DNA of 64,000 nucleotides from Streptomyces xantholiticus. Lineage in GTDB: Bacteria > Actinomycetota > Actinomycetes > Streptomycetales > Streptomycetaceae. The stretch's first letter is position 1, and every line of letters starts with the position of its first letter. Shown here one piece after another: positions 32,911 to 40,608 of this stretch. The translations under genes were made by a program, and so were the position numbers. The notes below the pieces were generated by a model that made no database searches, was not told the DNA's origin, and saw only the letters and a program-made list of their open reading frames with translations. Location: assembly GCF_014651015.1 (NCBI RefSeq), contig NZ_BMWB01000001.1:594137-658136 (forward strand), written 5' to 3'.

Positions 32911-33007
32911 CTCCTTTTGAGGGACAGGACAACACCGCACTGTCGCAGCGAAGTTCGAGTGAGGCCCGGCTTCGCCGCATCCCGGCAGTGCTCCTTGAAG
33001 GAGTCCC

Positions 33008-33349
33008 ATGAACACCCTGCCTGAGCCGTACGCGAACCGCCGGGTCGAGGTCGCCGAGGTCGACGCCCTCCTCATCAAGGCGAAGCACGAACTCGACCTG
33101 CGCGAAGCGCAGATGCGGGTCGCCCGTCGCGAGGTTCGCCGACTGCGCCGCGTTTGCCGGGCCACGATGTGCCGCCGCATCGTGCGCAACACGCAGGTGC
33201 CATTCCGCGTCGGATGTGCCGTGCTCGGCGGCCTGGCCTTCTTCGCGAGCGTCGTGCTGTTCGCCCACGACCACCAGCAGGCGGCAGACATGCTCAGCGC
33301 CGCCGGGGCGTTCTGGGCGCTCGCCGTGATGCTGCGGCCATCCAAGTAG
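33008..33349 (+). CDS. Small membrane protein with N-terminal coiled coil, unknown
   Basis: This 113-residue protein has an N-terminal charged helix (about 10-50: VAEVDALLIKAKHELDLREA and an Arg-rich continuation) predicted to form a coiled coil. Two closely spaced hydrophobic segments follow (about 65-85 and 92-108), with a short tail. GAAGGAG lies just before the ATG. It lies between two strong terminators and is therefore an independent unit. I recognise no family. Small proteins of this layout are common on actinobacterial mobile elements. Confidence 0.55.
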   Translation: MNTLPEPYANRRVEVAEVDALLIKAKHELDLREAQMRVARREVRRLRRVCRATMCRRIVRNTQVPFRVGCAVLGGLAFFASVVLFAHDHQQAADMLSAAGAFWALAVMLRPSK

Positions 33350-33362
33350 TCCGGCCCGAAAC

Positions 33363-33402
33363 ACGTCTGGCCTCGACCAGTTCCACGGTCGAGGCCAGAC
33401 GT
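33363..33402. terminator. 16-bp stem-loop terminator, probably bidirectional
   Basis: Arms ACGTCTGGCCTCGACC (33363-33378) and GGTCGAGGCCAGACGT (33387-33402) pair perfectly around an eight-base loop. The hairpin starts 13 bases after the small membrane-protein stop. It can also stop read-through from the minus-strand operon that ends at 33706. Confidence 0.75.
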
Positions 33403-33705
33403 ATGTCCGCAACTCAGTGGCGGGCGGGGCCGCTCACTCCTCGGGGTGACTCTGGCGCCGGTCCAGGCCCCGCCGAACTCGGTCGTGAAGTCACGCGGGC
33501 ATCGGTCGCACCGGAAGGTCTCCAGCTCGTTCGTCGGAACCGCCGACACTGGTCGACGGGGGTTCGTCACCTCTCACACACGTCTTCGGGGCGTCTGGGT
33601 GTCACTCACCCGCCCCACGGCAATGAGTGGAATGACAGGATCCGGCCATGGGGTGGACCGTTGGGCCCTTTGTCCCAGGTCGGGTTCCCGCGGGTCCCGC
33701 CGCTT
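33403..33705. other. Gap with only a doubtful short minus-strand frame
   Basis: No supported gene is seen in these 303 bases. A minus-strand frame from GTG 33570 encodes NELETFRCDRCPRDFTTEFG, with a CxxC that hints at a zinc ribbon, and has GC-rich third positions. It lacks a suitably spaced ribosome binding site and runs without a stop into the terminator, so I leave it unannotated. Confidence 0.3.
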
Positions 33706-34278
33706 CTACGGGTTCGCGGTCGAGACGACGTATACCCAGGGGCGTTCCGGTTCGGTCAGATCGACCGTGATGTCCTGGCTCGGCCGGGGGTCCTTCTGAG
33801 TGTGGACGGTGCCGGCCCAGGCGTGGCCCTGGAGACCGAAGTTCCAGCCGACCACTCCGGCGTCACGCTCGCTGATGGTGACGGTGCCGTCCTCGAGTGC
33901 GTCGCGGCTCGTCCCGACGCCCTTCAGGAAGGTGTCGAGTCCCTCGGAAGAGGTACGGAACTGCACGTACAGCCGGCTGGTCTTCCAGTTGCTGGTCTCG
34001 AAGTAGGCGACCCGGGTGGAACCCTCGGGGATCGGGACCTCGAAGATGCGGCGCTTCATCAGGGAGGGCGAGAAGTCGCGCAGGCCCTCGGCGGCTGACT
34101 CCGCCTCCTTGTCACGGCCGCTGGCGCGGCTCTGCTCGGCGGAGATCGCCAGATAGCCGGCCGGGATGCCGATGAGCAGGACGATGACGACCGCCGTGAT
34201 CCAACGGCGCAGGATCATGTGGCGCCGTTCCTCGGGGGGCGGTGTCGGCGTGGGTCGGCGGGTGGTCAGCGTTGTCAT
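33706..34278 (-). CDS. Membrane-anchored protein linked to the ROK kinase, unknown
   Basis: This 190-residue protein has an N-terminal Pro/Thr-rich cytoplasmic stretch, one membrane helix (WITAVVIVLLIGIPAGYLA, about 25-43), and an extracytoplasmic domain of about 145 residues. That domain includes FEVPIPEGSTRVAYFETSNW, LYVQFRTSSEGLDTFLKGVG and DAGVVGWNFGLQGHAWAGTV. No catalytic motif is recognised. Its ATG overlaps the ROK kinase TGA (ATGA, 34275-34278), so it is the coupled last gene of the sugar-uptake operon. Confidence 0.6.
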   Translation of the reverse strand: MTTLTTRRPTPTPPPEERRHMILRRWITAVVIVLLIGIPAGYLAISAEQSRASGRDKEAESAAEGLRDFSPSLMKRRIFEVPIPEGSTRVAYFETSNWKTSRLYVQFRTSSEGLDTFLKGVGTSRDALEDGTVTISERDAGVVGWNFGLQGHAWAGTVHTQKDPRPSQDITVDLTEPERPWVYVVSTANP

Positions 34279-35441
34279 GACGGGGGTTCCTGGGTGAGGC
34301 GGACGGAACTCGGACTGCGCAGGGCCTGCGCGTAGCGCTCGTAGCGCTCATGGCGTTCCACACGGCGGCGGTTGGCCCGGCGGAAGCGGCGGGCCACCAG
34401 CCGTGCGAGGTCGGCCGCGCCGACCATACCTGCTTCGGGACCGAGCTCGGCCTTGGCGATCCGCGCCTCCGGGCGGTAGCCGCGGCCGGTCAGATGGCGG
34501 CGGAACGCATCCCTGGCGGGGCCGATCAGCAGGTCGTCGGCGGCGCTGACGCCGCCGCCGATGACGAAGCAGGACGGGTCGAGGGCAGCGGCGAGATTGG
34601 CGATGCCGACACCGAGCCACTGGCCGATGTCCTGGAACAGCTCGACGCACATCGCGTCGCCCTCCCGGGCCAGCTCGGTGATCAGCGGCCCGGTGATGTC
34701 GCGGACGTTGCCGCCGACCCGGTCGATGATGTTGTACGCGACCGGGGAGTCGGCGGCGGCGAGTTCGCGCGCCTCGCGGACCAGGGCGTTGCCCGAGCTG
34801 TACTGCTCCCAGCAGCCGCGGTTGCCGCACGCACAGCGGTGGCCGCCCGGCACCACCTGCATATGGCCGAACTCGCCGGCGACACCGAACTTGCCGCGCT
34901 TGACCTGGCCGTCCTCGAGGATCGCGCCACCGATGCCGGTGCCCAGCGTGATCATCACGATGTGGTCCTCGCCGCGTCCGGCCCCGAAGCGCCACTCCGC
35001 CCATGCTGCGGTGTTGGCGTCGTTGTCGACCAGGACGGGCACGGCGAGGCGGGCTGAGAGCGCGTCGCGCAGCGGCTCGTTGCGCCAGGCGAGATGCGGC
35101 GCGAAGAGGACCTTGGAGCGGTCCGCGTCGACCCAGCCGGCCGCGCCGATGCCCACGGCGTGCACGTCGTGGCGGTCGGAGAGATCGAGGACCAGCTCGC
35201 AGATGGTGTCCTCGACGACCTTCGGGCTCTTGGACTTGTCCGGGGTCTCGGTGCGGACCTTCTCCAGGATGACGCCGTCGGCGTCCACGACACCCGCCAT
35301 CACCTTGGTGCCGCCGATGTCGATGCCGACCGTGGGGACGCGCGGCGCGGTGAGGTGCGAGCGCCGCTCGCGCGTGCCGACCGTCTTGAGGACGGTGGCG
35401 CGTGCGGTGCCTCGGTTGGTGAAGTCGCGGTACGTGCTCAA
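34275..35441 (-). CDS. ROK-family sugar kinase (glucokinase type)
   Basis: This protein of about 388 residues has the phosphate-1 motif GIDIGGTKVMAGVVDADG, LVDNDANTAAWAEW (catalytic Asp), MITLGTGIGGAILEDG, and the ROK zinc signature GHMQVVPGGHRCACGNRGCW with three Cys. It phosphorylates a hexose or amino sugar at the expense of ATP. The TTG start at 35441 gives STYRDFTNRGTARATVL, the usual start of this streptomycete subgroup; longer GTG/ATG starts are not supported. It follows the ABC ATPase gene by 125 bases and likely primes the imported sugar. Confidence 0.85.
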   Translation of the reverse strand: MSTYRDFTNRGTARATVLKTVGTRERRSHLTAPRVPTVGIDIGGTKVMAGVVDADGVILEKVRTETPDKSKSPKVVEDTICELVLDLSDRHDVHAVGIGAAGWVDADRSKVLFAPHLAWRNEPLRDALSARLAVPVLVDNDANTAAWAEWRFGAGRGEDHIVMITLGTGIGGAILEDGQVKRGKFGVAGEFGHMQVVPGGHRCACGNRGCWEQYSSGNALVREARELAAADSPVAYNIIDRVGGNVRDITGPLITELAREGDAMCVELFQDIGQWLGVGIANLAAALDPSCFVIGGGVSAADDLLIGPARDAFRRHLTGRGYRPEARIAKAELGPEAGMVGAADLARLVARRFRRANRRRVERHERYERYAQALRSPSSVRLTQEPPS

Positions 35442-35566
35442 GTCGTCCCTGCGGGTCGTGGTGGCCGGTCCGGGTCCCGGGGCGGGGTGGGGGTCCATGA
35501 GGTCCGGGCGGGTGGGGGTCCGCCCCTCGATGCTAGTCCGCGGGCGTGCCCGCCCCGAACCGTGCT

Positions 35567-36394
35567 CTAGTCGGCGGGCCGCTCCTTGCCGGCCGGGTGG
35601 CCGCCGAGGTGCGTCGGTGCCTGGGCGCGCTCCAGTTCGTGGCGCAGGTCCTCGAGTTCGCTGCCACCCGCCATCTGCCGTGTGAGCTCGTCGAGGGTGA
35701 CGGTCTGCCTAGTGTGGCTCGCCGACATGACGCCGCGCTTCAGCAGCACAAAACGGTCGCCGACCAGATAGGCGTGGTGCGGGTTGTGCGTGATGAGCAC
35801 CACGCCTAGACCCGCGTCCCTGGCCGCGGCCACATATTTCAGCACTACGCCGGACTGCTTCACGCCCAGCGCGGCGGTCGGCTCGTCCAGCACCAGTACC
35901 TTGGCGCCGAAGTAGACGGCGCGGGCGATCGCCACGCACTGCCGCTCGCCGCCGGACAGCGTCCCGATGGGCTGGTCGACGTCGCGCAGGTCGATGCCCA
36001 TCCTCAGCAGCTCGGATCGGGTGGTCCTGCGCATCGTCTCGACGTCGAGGCGCTTGAAGGGCCCGGCTCCCTTGGTCGGCTCGGAGCCGAGGAAGAAGTT
36101 CCGCCACACCGGCATCAGGGGGACGACGGCGAGGTCCTGGTAGACGGTGGCGATGCCGCGGTCCAGCGCTTCGCGCGGACTGGCGAGCGAGGTCTCCTCG
36201 CCCTCGATGCGGAACGTGCCCGCATCGTGCCGGTGCAGCCCTGCGACGATCTTGATCAGGGTCGACTTGCCGGCACCGTTGTCGCCGAGGACACACGTGA
36301 TCTCACCGGCGCGGCACTCGAGCGAGACGCCTTCGAGGGCCCGGATGTTGCCGTAGTACTTGCTGACGCCGTCGAGCTCGACAAGGGCACTCAT
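35567..36394 (-). CDS. Sugar ABC transporter ATP-binding protein (CUT2/ribose type, single domain)
   Basis: This 275-residue protein has one nucleotide-binding domain: Walker [22 protein letters not shown]-loop [15 protein letters not shown], signature [15 protein letters not shown], Walker [14 protein letters not shown] and the switch His in [14 protein letters not shown]. Classical RbsA proteins have two such domains; this short FrcA-like form must work as a homodimer. The ATG directly follows the permease TAA (TAAATG), so translation is coupled. The C-terminal tail is charged and variable. Confidence 0.88.
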   Translation of the reverse strand: MSALVELDGVSKYYGNIRALEGVSLECRAGEITCVLGDNGAGKSTLIKIVAGLHRHDAGTFRIEGEETSLASPREALDRGIATVYQDLAVVPLMPVWRNFFLGSEPTKGAGPFKRLDVETMRRTTRSELLRMGIDLRDVDQPIGTLSGGERQCVAIARAVYFGAKVLVLDEPTAALGVKQSGVVLKYVAAARDAGLGVVLITHNPHHAYLVGDRFVLLKRGVMSASHTRQTVTLDELTRQMAGGSELEDLRHELERAQAPTHLGGHPAGKERPAD

Positions 36395-37456
36395 TTAGGT
36401 GGTCGCCTCCGCACGCTTGCGTACCCATGCGTTGAGCAGGGTGGCCAGGAGGAGCATCGCTCCGAGGAAGAACTTGAACCAGTCCGGGTTCCACTCCGCG
36501 TAGACGATGCCCTTGCTGGTCATGCCGAAGATCAGCGCGCCGACCGCGGAGCCGATCGCCGAGCCGTAACCACCGGTGATCAGACAGCCGCCGATGACCG
36601 CCGCGATGATGTACGTCAACTCATTGCCGACGCCCTCGCCGGACTGCACCACGTCGAACGAGAAGAGCAGGTGCTGTCCCGAGATCCAGGCGGCGAAGGC
36701 GACGCCCATGTACAGCAGGATCTTGGTCCGCTTGACGGGGACGCCCACCGCGCGGGCCGCGTCCGCACCGCCGCCCACCGCGAAGATCCAGTTTCCGAAG
36801 CGGGTCCGCAGCAGGATCCAGGTGGCGAATGCGATCAGTACCAGCCACCACACGATGGTCGCCTTGACGGTCGTGTCACCGATGGTGAACTCCCCGAAGA
36901 CGATCGATGCCGAGGCGAAGCCCTCCATGTCGCCGATGGACTTGGTGGAGACCGTGCCGCTGATCAGCTTGGTCAGGCCGAGGTTCAGGCCCGTCAGCAT
37001 CAGGAACGTGCCGAGCGTGATGATGAAGCTGGGCAGCTTCGTACGAGTGAGCATGAGGCCGTTGAAGGCGCCGAGCCCGAGCGTGACCAGCAGCGAGACG
37101 AGCGCGCCGACCCACACGTTGGCCGTCATCTGGTAGCTGAACATCGAGGAGATCAGCGCGGAGCTGGTGACCATCACACCGGCGGAGAGGTCGAACTCGC
37201 CGCCGATCATCAGCAGGGCGACGGGCACGGCCATGATGCCGAGCGTCGAGGCCGCGTACAGGACGGTGGCGAGGCTGGACGCCTGGAGGAAGGCGTCCGC
37301 GACGATCGAGAAGAAGACGAAGACGGCAACGGCGCCGACGACCGAGCCGAGCTCCGGCCGGCCCATCAGCCTGCGCAGCGGAGAGGTCCGGAGCAGCCGT
37401 TCGTCCACCTTCTCCGGAGTCCTGCCGGGTGTCGCTGGTGGTGCGGCCTGGCTCAT
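36395..37456 (-). CDS. Sugar ABC transporter permease (CUT2/RbsC-like)
   Basis: This 353-residue membrane protein has about ten hydrophobic helices. It includes PVALLMIGGEFDLSAGVMV, the conserved GGxxDLSVG element of RbsC-type permeases, and NELTYIIAAVIGGCLITGG near the C-terminus, the GGTSLxGG-like cytoplasmic loop region. A single permease would homodimerise. Its ATG overlaps the binding-protein stop (ATGA, 37453-37456). Together with the ATPase and two binding proteins it forms a complete importer for a monosaccharide or polyol such as inositol. Confidence 0.88.
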   Translation of the reverse strand: MSQAAPPATPGRTPEKVDERLLRTSPLRRLMGRPELGSVVGAVAVFVFFSIVADAFLQASSLATVLYAASTLGIMAVPVALLMIGGEFDLSAGVMVTSSALISSMFSYQMTANVWVGALVSLLVTLGLGAFNGLMLTRTKLPSFIITLGTFLMLTGLNLGLTKLISGTVSTKSIGDMEGFASASIVFGEFTIGDTTVKATIVWWLVLIAFATWILLRTRFGNWIFAVGGGADAARAVGVPVKRTKILLYMGVAFAAWISGQHLLFSFDVVQSGEGVGNELTYIIAAVIGGCLITGGYGSAIGSAVGALIFGMTSKGIVYAEWNPDWFKFFLGAMLLLATLLNAWVRKRAEATT

Positions 37457-38466
37457 CGGGTCCCCCGCTCCGTGTATTCCTGAAGCTCTGCGGCGTCCTT
37501 GTCCGTGATGATCTGCGGTCCGGTCAGGACCGGCCGCCCTCCGCCGAGCACGTCGGCGTTGTACCGGTACAGCCACAGCAGGTCCACGGCCTGGTAGCCC
37601 TGGAGATAGGGCTGCTGGTCGACGGCGAAGCCCAGCGTGCCCTGCCGCAGCGCCTCGGCGACCTTCGCGTTGAGGTCGAAGGTGTCGATCTCGGCCTTGG
37701 CCCCCGCGCTCTCCTTGGCCTGCACGGCCGCGTCGGCGAAGGGCGCGCCGAGGGTGACGACCGAGTCGATGGACCGGTCGGCCTGCAGCTTGGCCTCGAT
37801 GGAAGCCTGGACGTCGGGCATGTTGGTGCCGTCGACGTACAGGTTCTGCATCTCGCCGCCGAAGGTCTTCCTGGCTCCGGCACAGCGCTGCTCGTGGCCG
37901 ACGTTGCCCTGCTCGTGCAGGACGCACAGGGCCTTCTTCCTGCCGCGCGCGTCGAGCTCGTCGCCGACGGCCTCGCCGGCGATCGTCTCGTCCTGGCCGA
38001 TGTGGGTGAGGGCGCCGTAGGCCTTGGACTGCTCCGAGCCGGAGTTCACCGTGATCACCGGGATGCCGGCCTTGCGGGCCTTGGCGACGACGGACTTCAT
38101 CGCGTCGGGCTTGGCGAGGGTGACGATCAGGCCGTCGACCTTCTTGGAGATGTAGGAGTCGACGAGCTGTGCCTGCTGCTGTCCCTCGTCGCTGTGGGCG
38201 TAGAGGAAGTTGATGTTGTCCTTGGCGGCGGCCTGCTTCGCGCCGTTCTGGACGATGTCCCAGAACGTGTCGCCGTCGCCCGAGTGCGTGACCATGGCGA
38301 AGGTCCAGCGGGGTGTGTTCACCGCGGCCTTCCCGGCCGCGGCCTGTGCCTTGCGGGCGTCCTCCGCGCGCTTGCCGCCGGTGCTGCTGCATCCCACGAG
38401 GGAGGCTCCGAGTACCGCCGCCAGCACCGCGCCCAGCGCGCGTACCCCTGTCCTTGCCCTTGCCAC
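37453..38466 (-). CDS. Sugar-binding lipoprotein of the CUT2 importer (paralogue 2)
   Basis: This protein of about 337 residues has a lipoprotein signal ending LGASLVGCSS. The mature part is a type I periplasmic-binding-protein fold: WTFAMVTHSGDGDTFWDIVQ, DGLIVTLAKPDAMKSVVAKA, GIPVITVNSGSEQSKAYGAL and THIGQDETIAGEAVGDELDA. It is about half identical to the binding protein encoded just upstream at 38618-39616. The start is GTG 38466, with AGAAGGG about ten bases upstream. A hairpin in the gap before it (38508-38540) may lower its expression relative to the first copy. Confidence 0.87.
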   Translation of the reverse strand: MARARTGVRALGAVLAAVLGASLVGCSSTGGKRAEDARKAQAAAGKAAVNTPRWTFAMVTHSGDGDTFWDIVQNGAKQAAAKDNINFLYAHSDEGQQQAQLVDSYISKKVDGLIVTLAKPDAMKSVVAKARKAGIPVITVNSGSEQSKAYGALTHIGQDETIAGEAVGDELDARGRKKALCVLHEQGNVGHEQRCAGARKTFGGEMQNLYVDGTNMPDVQASIEAKLQADRSIDSVVTLGAPFADAAVQAKESAGAKAEIDTFDLNAKVAEALRQGTLGFAVDQQPYLQGYQAVDLLWLYRYNADVLGGGRPVLTGPQIITDKDAAELQEYTERGTR

Positions 38467-38507
38467 GACGTGGTGCCCTTCTTGCCGTCCTCGCTGTGCT
38501 GCCTGCC

Positions 38508-38540
38508 GCGGCCGGTCCCGGGAGGGACCCGACCGGCCGC
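38508..38540 (-). terminator. Hairpin between the two binding-protein genes (attenuator-like)
   Basis: Arms GCGGCCGGTC (38508-38517) and GACCGGCCGC (38531-38540) pair perfectly. An inner alternative stem, GGTCCC with GGGACC, overlaps the same bases, so two exclusive structures are possible. It lies in the 151-base gap between the two binding-protein genes and could partly terminate or process the message so that the first copy is made in excess. Confidence 0.5.
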
Positions 38541-38617
38541 CCAAGTATCGGTCATCGCTGGTGGCGGGGTCGGCGTCGGGGGCGGGCAGGCGGTCGCGGG
38601 ACCCGTTTCCGGCGCGT

Positions 38618-39616
38618 TCACCGCGTGCCGTCGGCCGTGAGCTTCTCGAGGGCGGGGACGTCCTTCTCGGTGACCAGGGCCGGGCCGGTGAGTATCGGCT
38701 TGCCGCCGCCGATGACGTTTCCGTTGACCTTGTTGAGCCACAGTTCGTCGATGGCGAGGTATCCCTGGAGGTAGGGCTGCTGGTCGACCGCGAAGGTGAT
38801 CTCCTTGGCCTTCAGCCGCTTCACCACCTCGGCGTTGAGATCGAACGTGCTGATCTCCGCGGCGGAGCCGGCGCCCTGCTTGGCCTTCACCGACGCGGCG
38901 GCGAACGGCGCGCCCAGAGTGACGACCGCGTCGATGTCCTTGGTGCCCTGCAGTTTCGCCTCGATGGAGGAGGTGGTGGCGGGCATGTTGGTGCCCTCTA
39001 CATTGAGGTTCTCCACCGTGCCCTCGAAGGTCTTCTTCACACCTGCGCAGCGCGCCTCGAGGGAGACGTTTCCCTGTTCGTGGATGACGCAGAGGGCCTT
39101 CTTCTTCCCCTGCTCGTTGAGCTCCTCGCCGACGGCCTCACCGGCCACCGACTCGTCCTGGCCGATGTGGCTGAGCGCGCCCAGCCCCTTGGAGAACTCG
39201 GCTCCCGAGTTGATGGTGACGACGGGGATACCGGCCGCGACCGCCTTCTTCACCACGTCGCCGACCGCTTCCGGCTTGGCGAGGGTGACGATGATCCCGT
39301 CCACCTTCTGGTCGATGTACGTCTGGACCAGCTGCGCCTGTTCCTTGCCCTCCGGGTTCGCCGCGTACAGGAAGTCGACGTTGTCCTTGCGGGCGGCCAC
39401 CTTGGCGCCGGACTGGACGATGTCCCAGAAGGTGTCGCCCTGACCCGAGTGCGTCACCATGGCGATCTTCATCCGGGGTGTCTTCGCGGCTTCGCCGCCG
39501 GAGCCGTCCCCGGCCGGCTTCTGGTCGGCCCCCTTGCCCCCGGAGCTGCTGCATCCGGCGACGACGGCCAGGGCACATGCGGCGAGCAGGACTGCTGCCG
39601 TGCGGGTGGTACGCAT
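38618..39616 (-). CDS. Sugar-binding lipoprotein of the CUT2 importer (paralogue 1)
   Basis: This 332-residue lipoprotein begins MRTTRTAAVLLAACALAVV with a lipobox VAGC. The binding domain repeats the paralogue pattern: MKIAMVTHSGQGDTFWDIVQ, DGIIVTLAKPEAVGDVVKKA, GIPVVTINSGAEFSKGLGAL and SHIGQDESVAGEAVGEELNE. It is the first gene of the importer operon. Its promoter (39663-39691) overlaps the likely GntR operator. Tandem binding proteins usually widen substrate range for one permease. The ATG start has GAGAAGG upstream. Confidence 0.87.
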   Translation of the reverse strand: MRTTRTAAVLLAACALAVVAGCSSSGGKGADQKPAGDGSGGEAAKTPRMKIAMVTHSGQGDTFWDIVQSGAKVAARKDNVDFLYAANPEGKEQAQLVQTYIDQKVDGIIVTLAKPEAVGDVVKKAVAAGIPVVTINSGAEFSKGLGALSHIGQDESVAGEAVGEELNEQGKKKALCVIHEQGNVSLEARCAGVKKTFEGTVENLNVEGTNMPATTSSIEAKLQGTKDIDAVVTLGAPFAAASVKAKQGAGSAAEISTFDLNAEVVKRLKAKEITFAVDQQPYLQGYLAIDELWLNKVNGNVIGGGKPILTGPALVTEKDVPALEKLTADGTR

Positions 39617-39662
39617 GGTGGGTCCGCCTTCTCTCCCGGCCGCCCGGTTGCGGCTGGGTGAG

Positions 39663-39706
39663 TTTCTACGGTGGCCCCGCGACCCCGTCAAGACTTTGTC
39701 CGAACA
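39663..39706 (-). promoter_or_regulatory. Importer operon promoter with GntR operator
   Basis: On the minus strand, TTGACG (39686-39691) and TAGAAA (39663-39668) are separated by 17 bases, a good vegetative promoter 47 bases before the first binding-protein ATG. Bases 39687-39701 carry GGACAAAGTCTTGAC (minus strand), the same 15-mer found in front of the divergent dehydrogenase gene. The site covers the -35 element, which fits repression. Confidence 0.75.
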
Positions 39707-39732
39707 TTCTTACGCGGAAGCGCTCCCGCGCC

Positions 39733-40506
39733 CTACGGACGGACCAGAAGCTGGAACTCGAAGGCGTAGCGCGAGGCCCGGTACACGTGCGAGCCGAACT
39801 CGACCGCCCGGCCGGTGTCGTCGAAGGTGGCGCGTTCCATCGTCAGCAGCGGCGCGCCGGCCGGCTCGCCGAGCAGTTCGCCCTCCTCGGCCGTCGCGGC
39901 GCGGGCGCCGACCGACTGCCGGGCGCTGTGCAGGGTGATGCCGGAGGCGCGCATCATCCGGTAGAGGCCGGTGGACTCGAGCCGCTCGGTGTCGCAGTCC
40001 AGCAGGCCGGCCGGCAGATGGTTGCGCAGGTGGGCCATCGGCTCGCCGTGGGCGTAGCGCAGCCGCTCGATCAGCTGGACGTCGCTGCCCTCCGGTACGC
40101 CGAGTGCGGCGGCGACCTCGGCGCTCGCGGGCTCGACGACGTTGTTCAGTACGACGGTGGCGGGCCGCTGGCCGGCCGCTTCCAGGTCGTCGTAGAGGCT
40201 GCTGAGCTCCAGCGGGCGCCTGACCTGGCTGTGCACGACCTGGGTTCCCACGCCCCGGCGGCGCACCAGCAGCCCTTTGTCGACCAGGGACTGGATCGCC
40301 TGGCGGACGGTCGGCCGGGACAGACCGAGGCGGCCCGCGAGTGCTATCTCGTTGCCGAGCAGGCTGCCCGGGGTGAGGGTCCCCCTCTCGATGGCCGATT
40401 CCAGCTGCTGCGAAAGCTGGAAATAGAGCGGGACCGGGCTGGTGCGGTCCACGCTCAGCTGGAGCGACAGGGACGGGTCCGTCTCGTGTCTGGGCTGCTT
40501 GGGCAC
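39733..40506 (-). CDS. GntR/HutC-family regulator of the importer locus
   Basis: This protein of about 257 residues has an N-terminal GntR winged helix (PVPLYFQLSQQLESAIERG, LTPGSLLGNEIALAGRLGLS, RPTVRQAIQSLVDKGLLVRR) and a C-terminal UTRA ligand domain (VQLIERLRYAHGEPMAHLRN, GAPLLTMERATFDDTGRAVE). It is predicted to bind a sugar phosphate or related effector. GTG 40506 has no ribosome binding site, but a TACGCT -10 (40514-40519, minus strand) lies seven bases away, suggesting a leaderless message. It sits between its two likely target promoters. Confidence 0.87.
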   Translation of the reverse strand: MPKQPRHETDPSLSLQLSVDRTSPVPLYFQLSQQLESAIERGTLTPGSLLGNEIALAGRLGLSRPTVRQAIQSLVDKGLLVRRRGVGTQVVHSQVRRPLELSSLYDDLEAAGQRPATVVLNNVVEPASAEVAAALGVPEGSDVQLIERLRYAHGEPMAHLRNHLPAGLLDCDTERLESTGLYRMMRASGITLHSARQSVGARAATAEEGELLGEPAGAPLLTMERATFDDTGRAVEFGSHVYRASRYAFEFQLLVRP

Positions 40507-40557
40507 GTGAGGGAGCGTAGTCGCGCGCAATGTTGACGGGAAGTCGTGAGGTTCGAT

Positions 40558-40578
40558 TGTCAGGACAAAGTCTTGACA
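40558..40578. promoter_or_regulatory. GntR operator in front of the Gfo/Idh gene
   Basis: TGTCAGGAC-AAA-GTCTTGACA (40558-40578) is an inverted repeat with one mismatch between arms. Its core GGACAAAGTCTTGAC is identical over 15 bases to the site in the importer promoter. It lies between the divergent GntR and dehydrogenase starts. The last six bases (TTGACA) would also form a -35 box for the dehydrogenase. Confidence 0.75.
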
Positions 40579-40608
40579 GCGTGGTGGCTCCACCTCCACC
40601 TTTGGGCC

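Noticed and set aside
36227..37483. Plus-strand frame of about 418 codons opposite the ABC permease
   Set aside because: The sequence is His/Arg/Glu/Asp-rich antisense to hydrophobic helices and is not a protein-like composition.
38467..38617. Riboswitch in the gap between the two binding-protein genes
   Set aside because: Only simple GC stems are visible and no conserved aptamer core is recognised. I record it as an attenuator-like hairpin instead.
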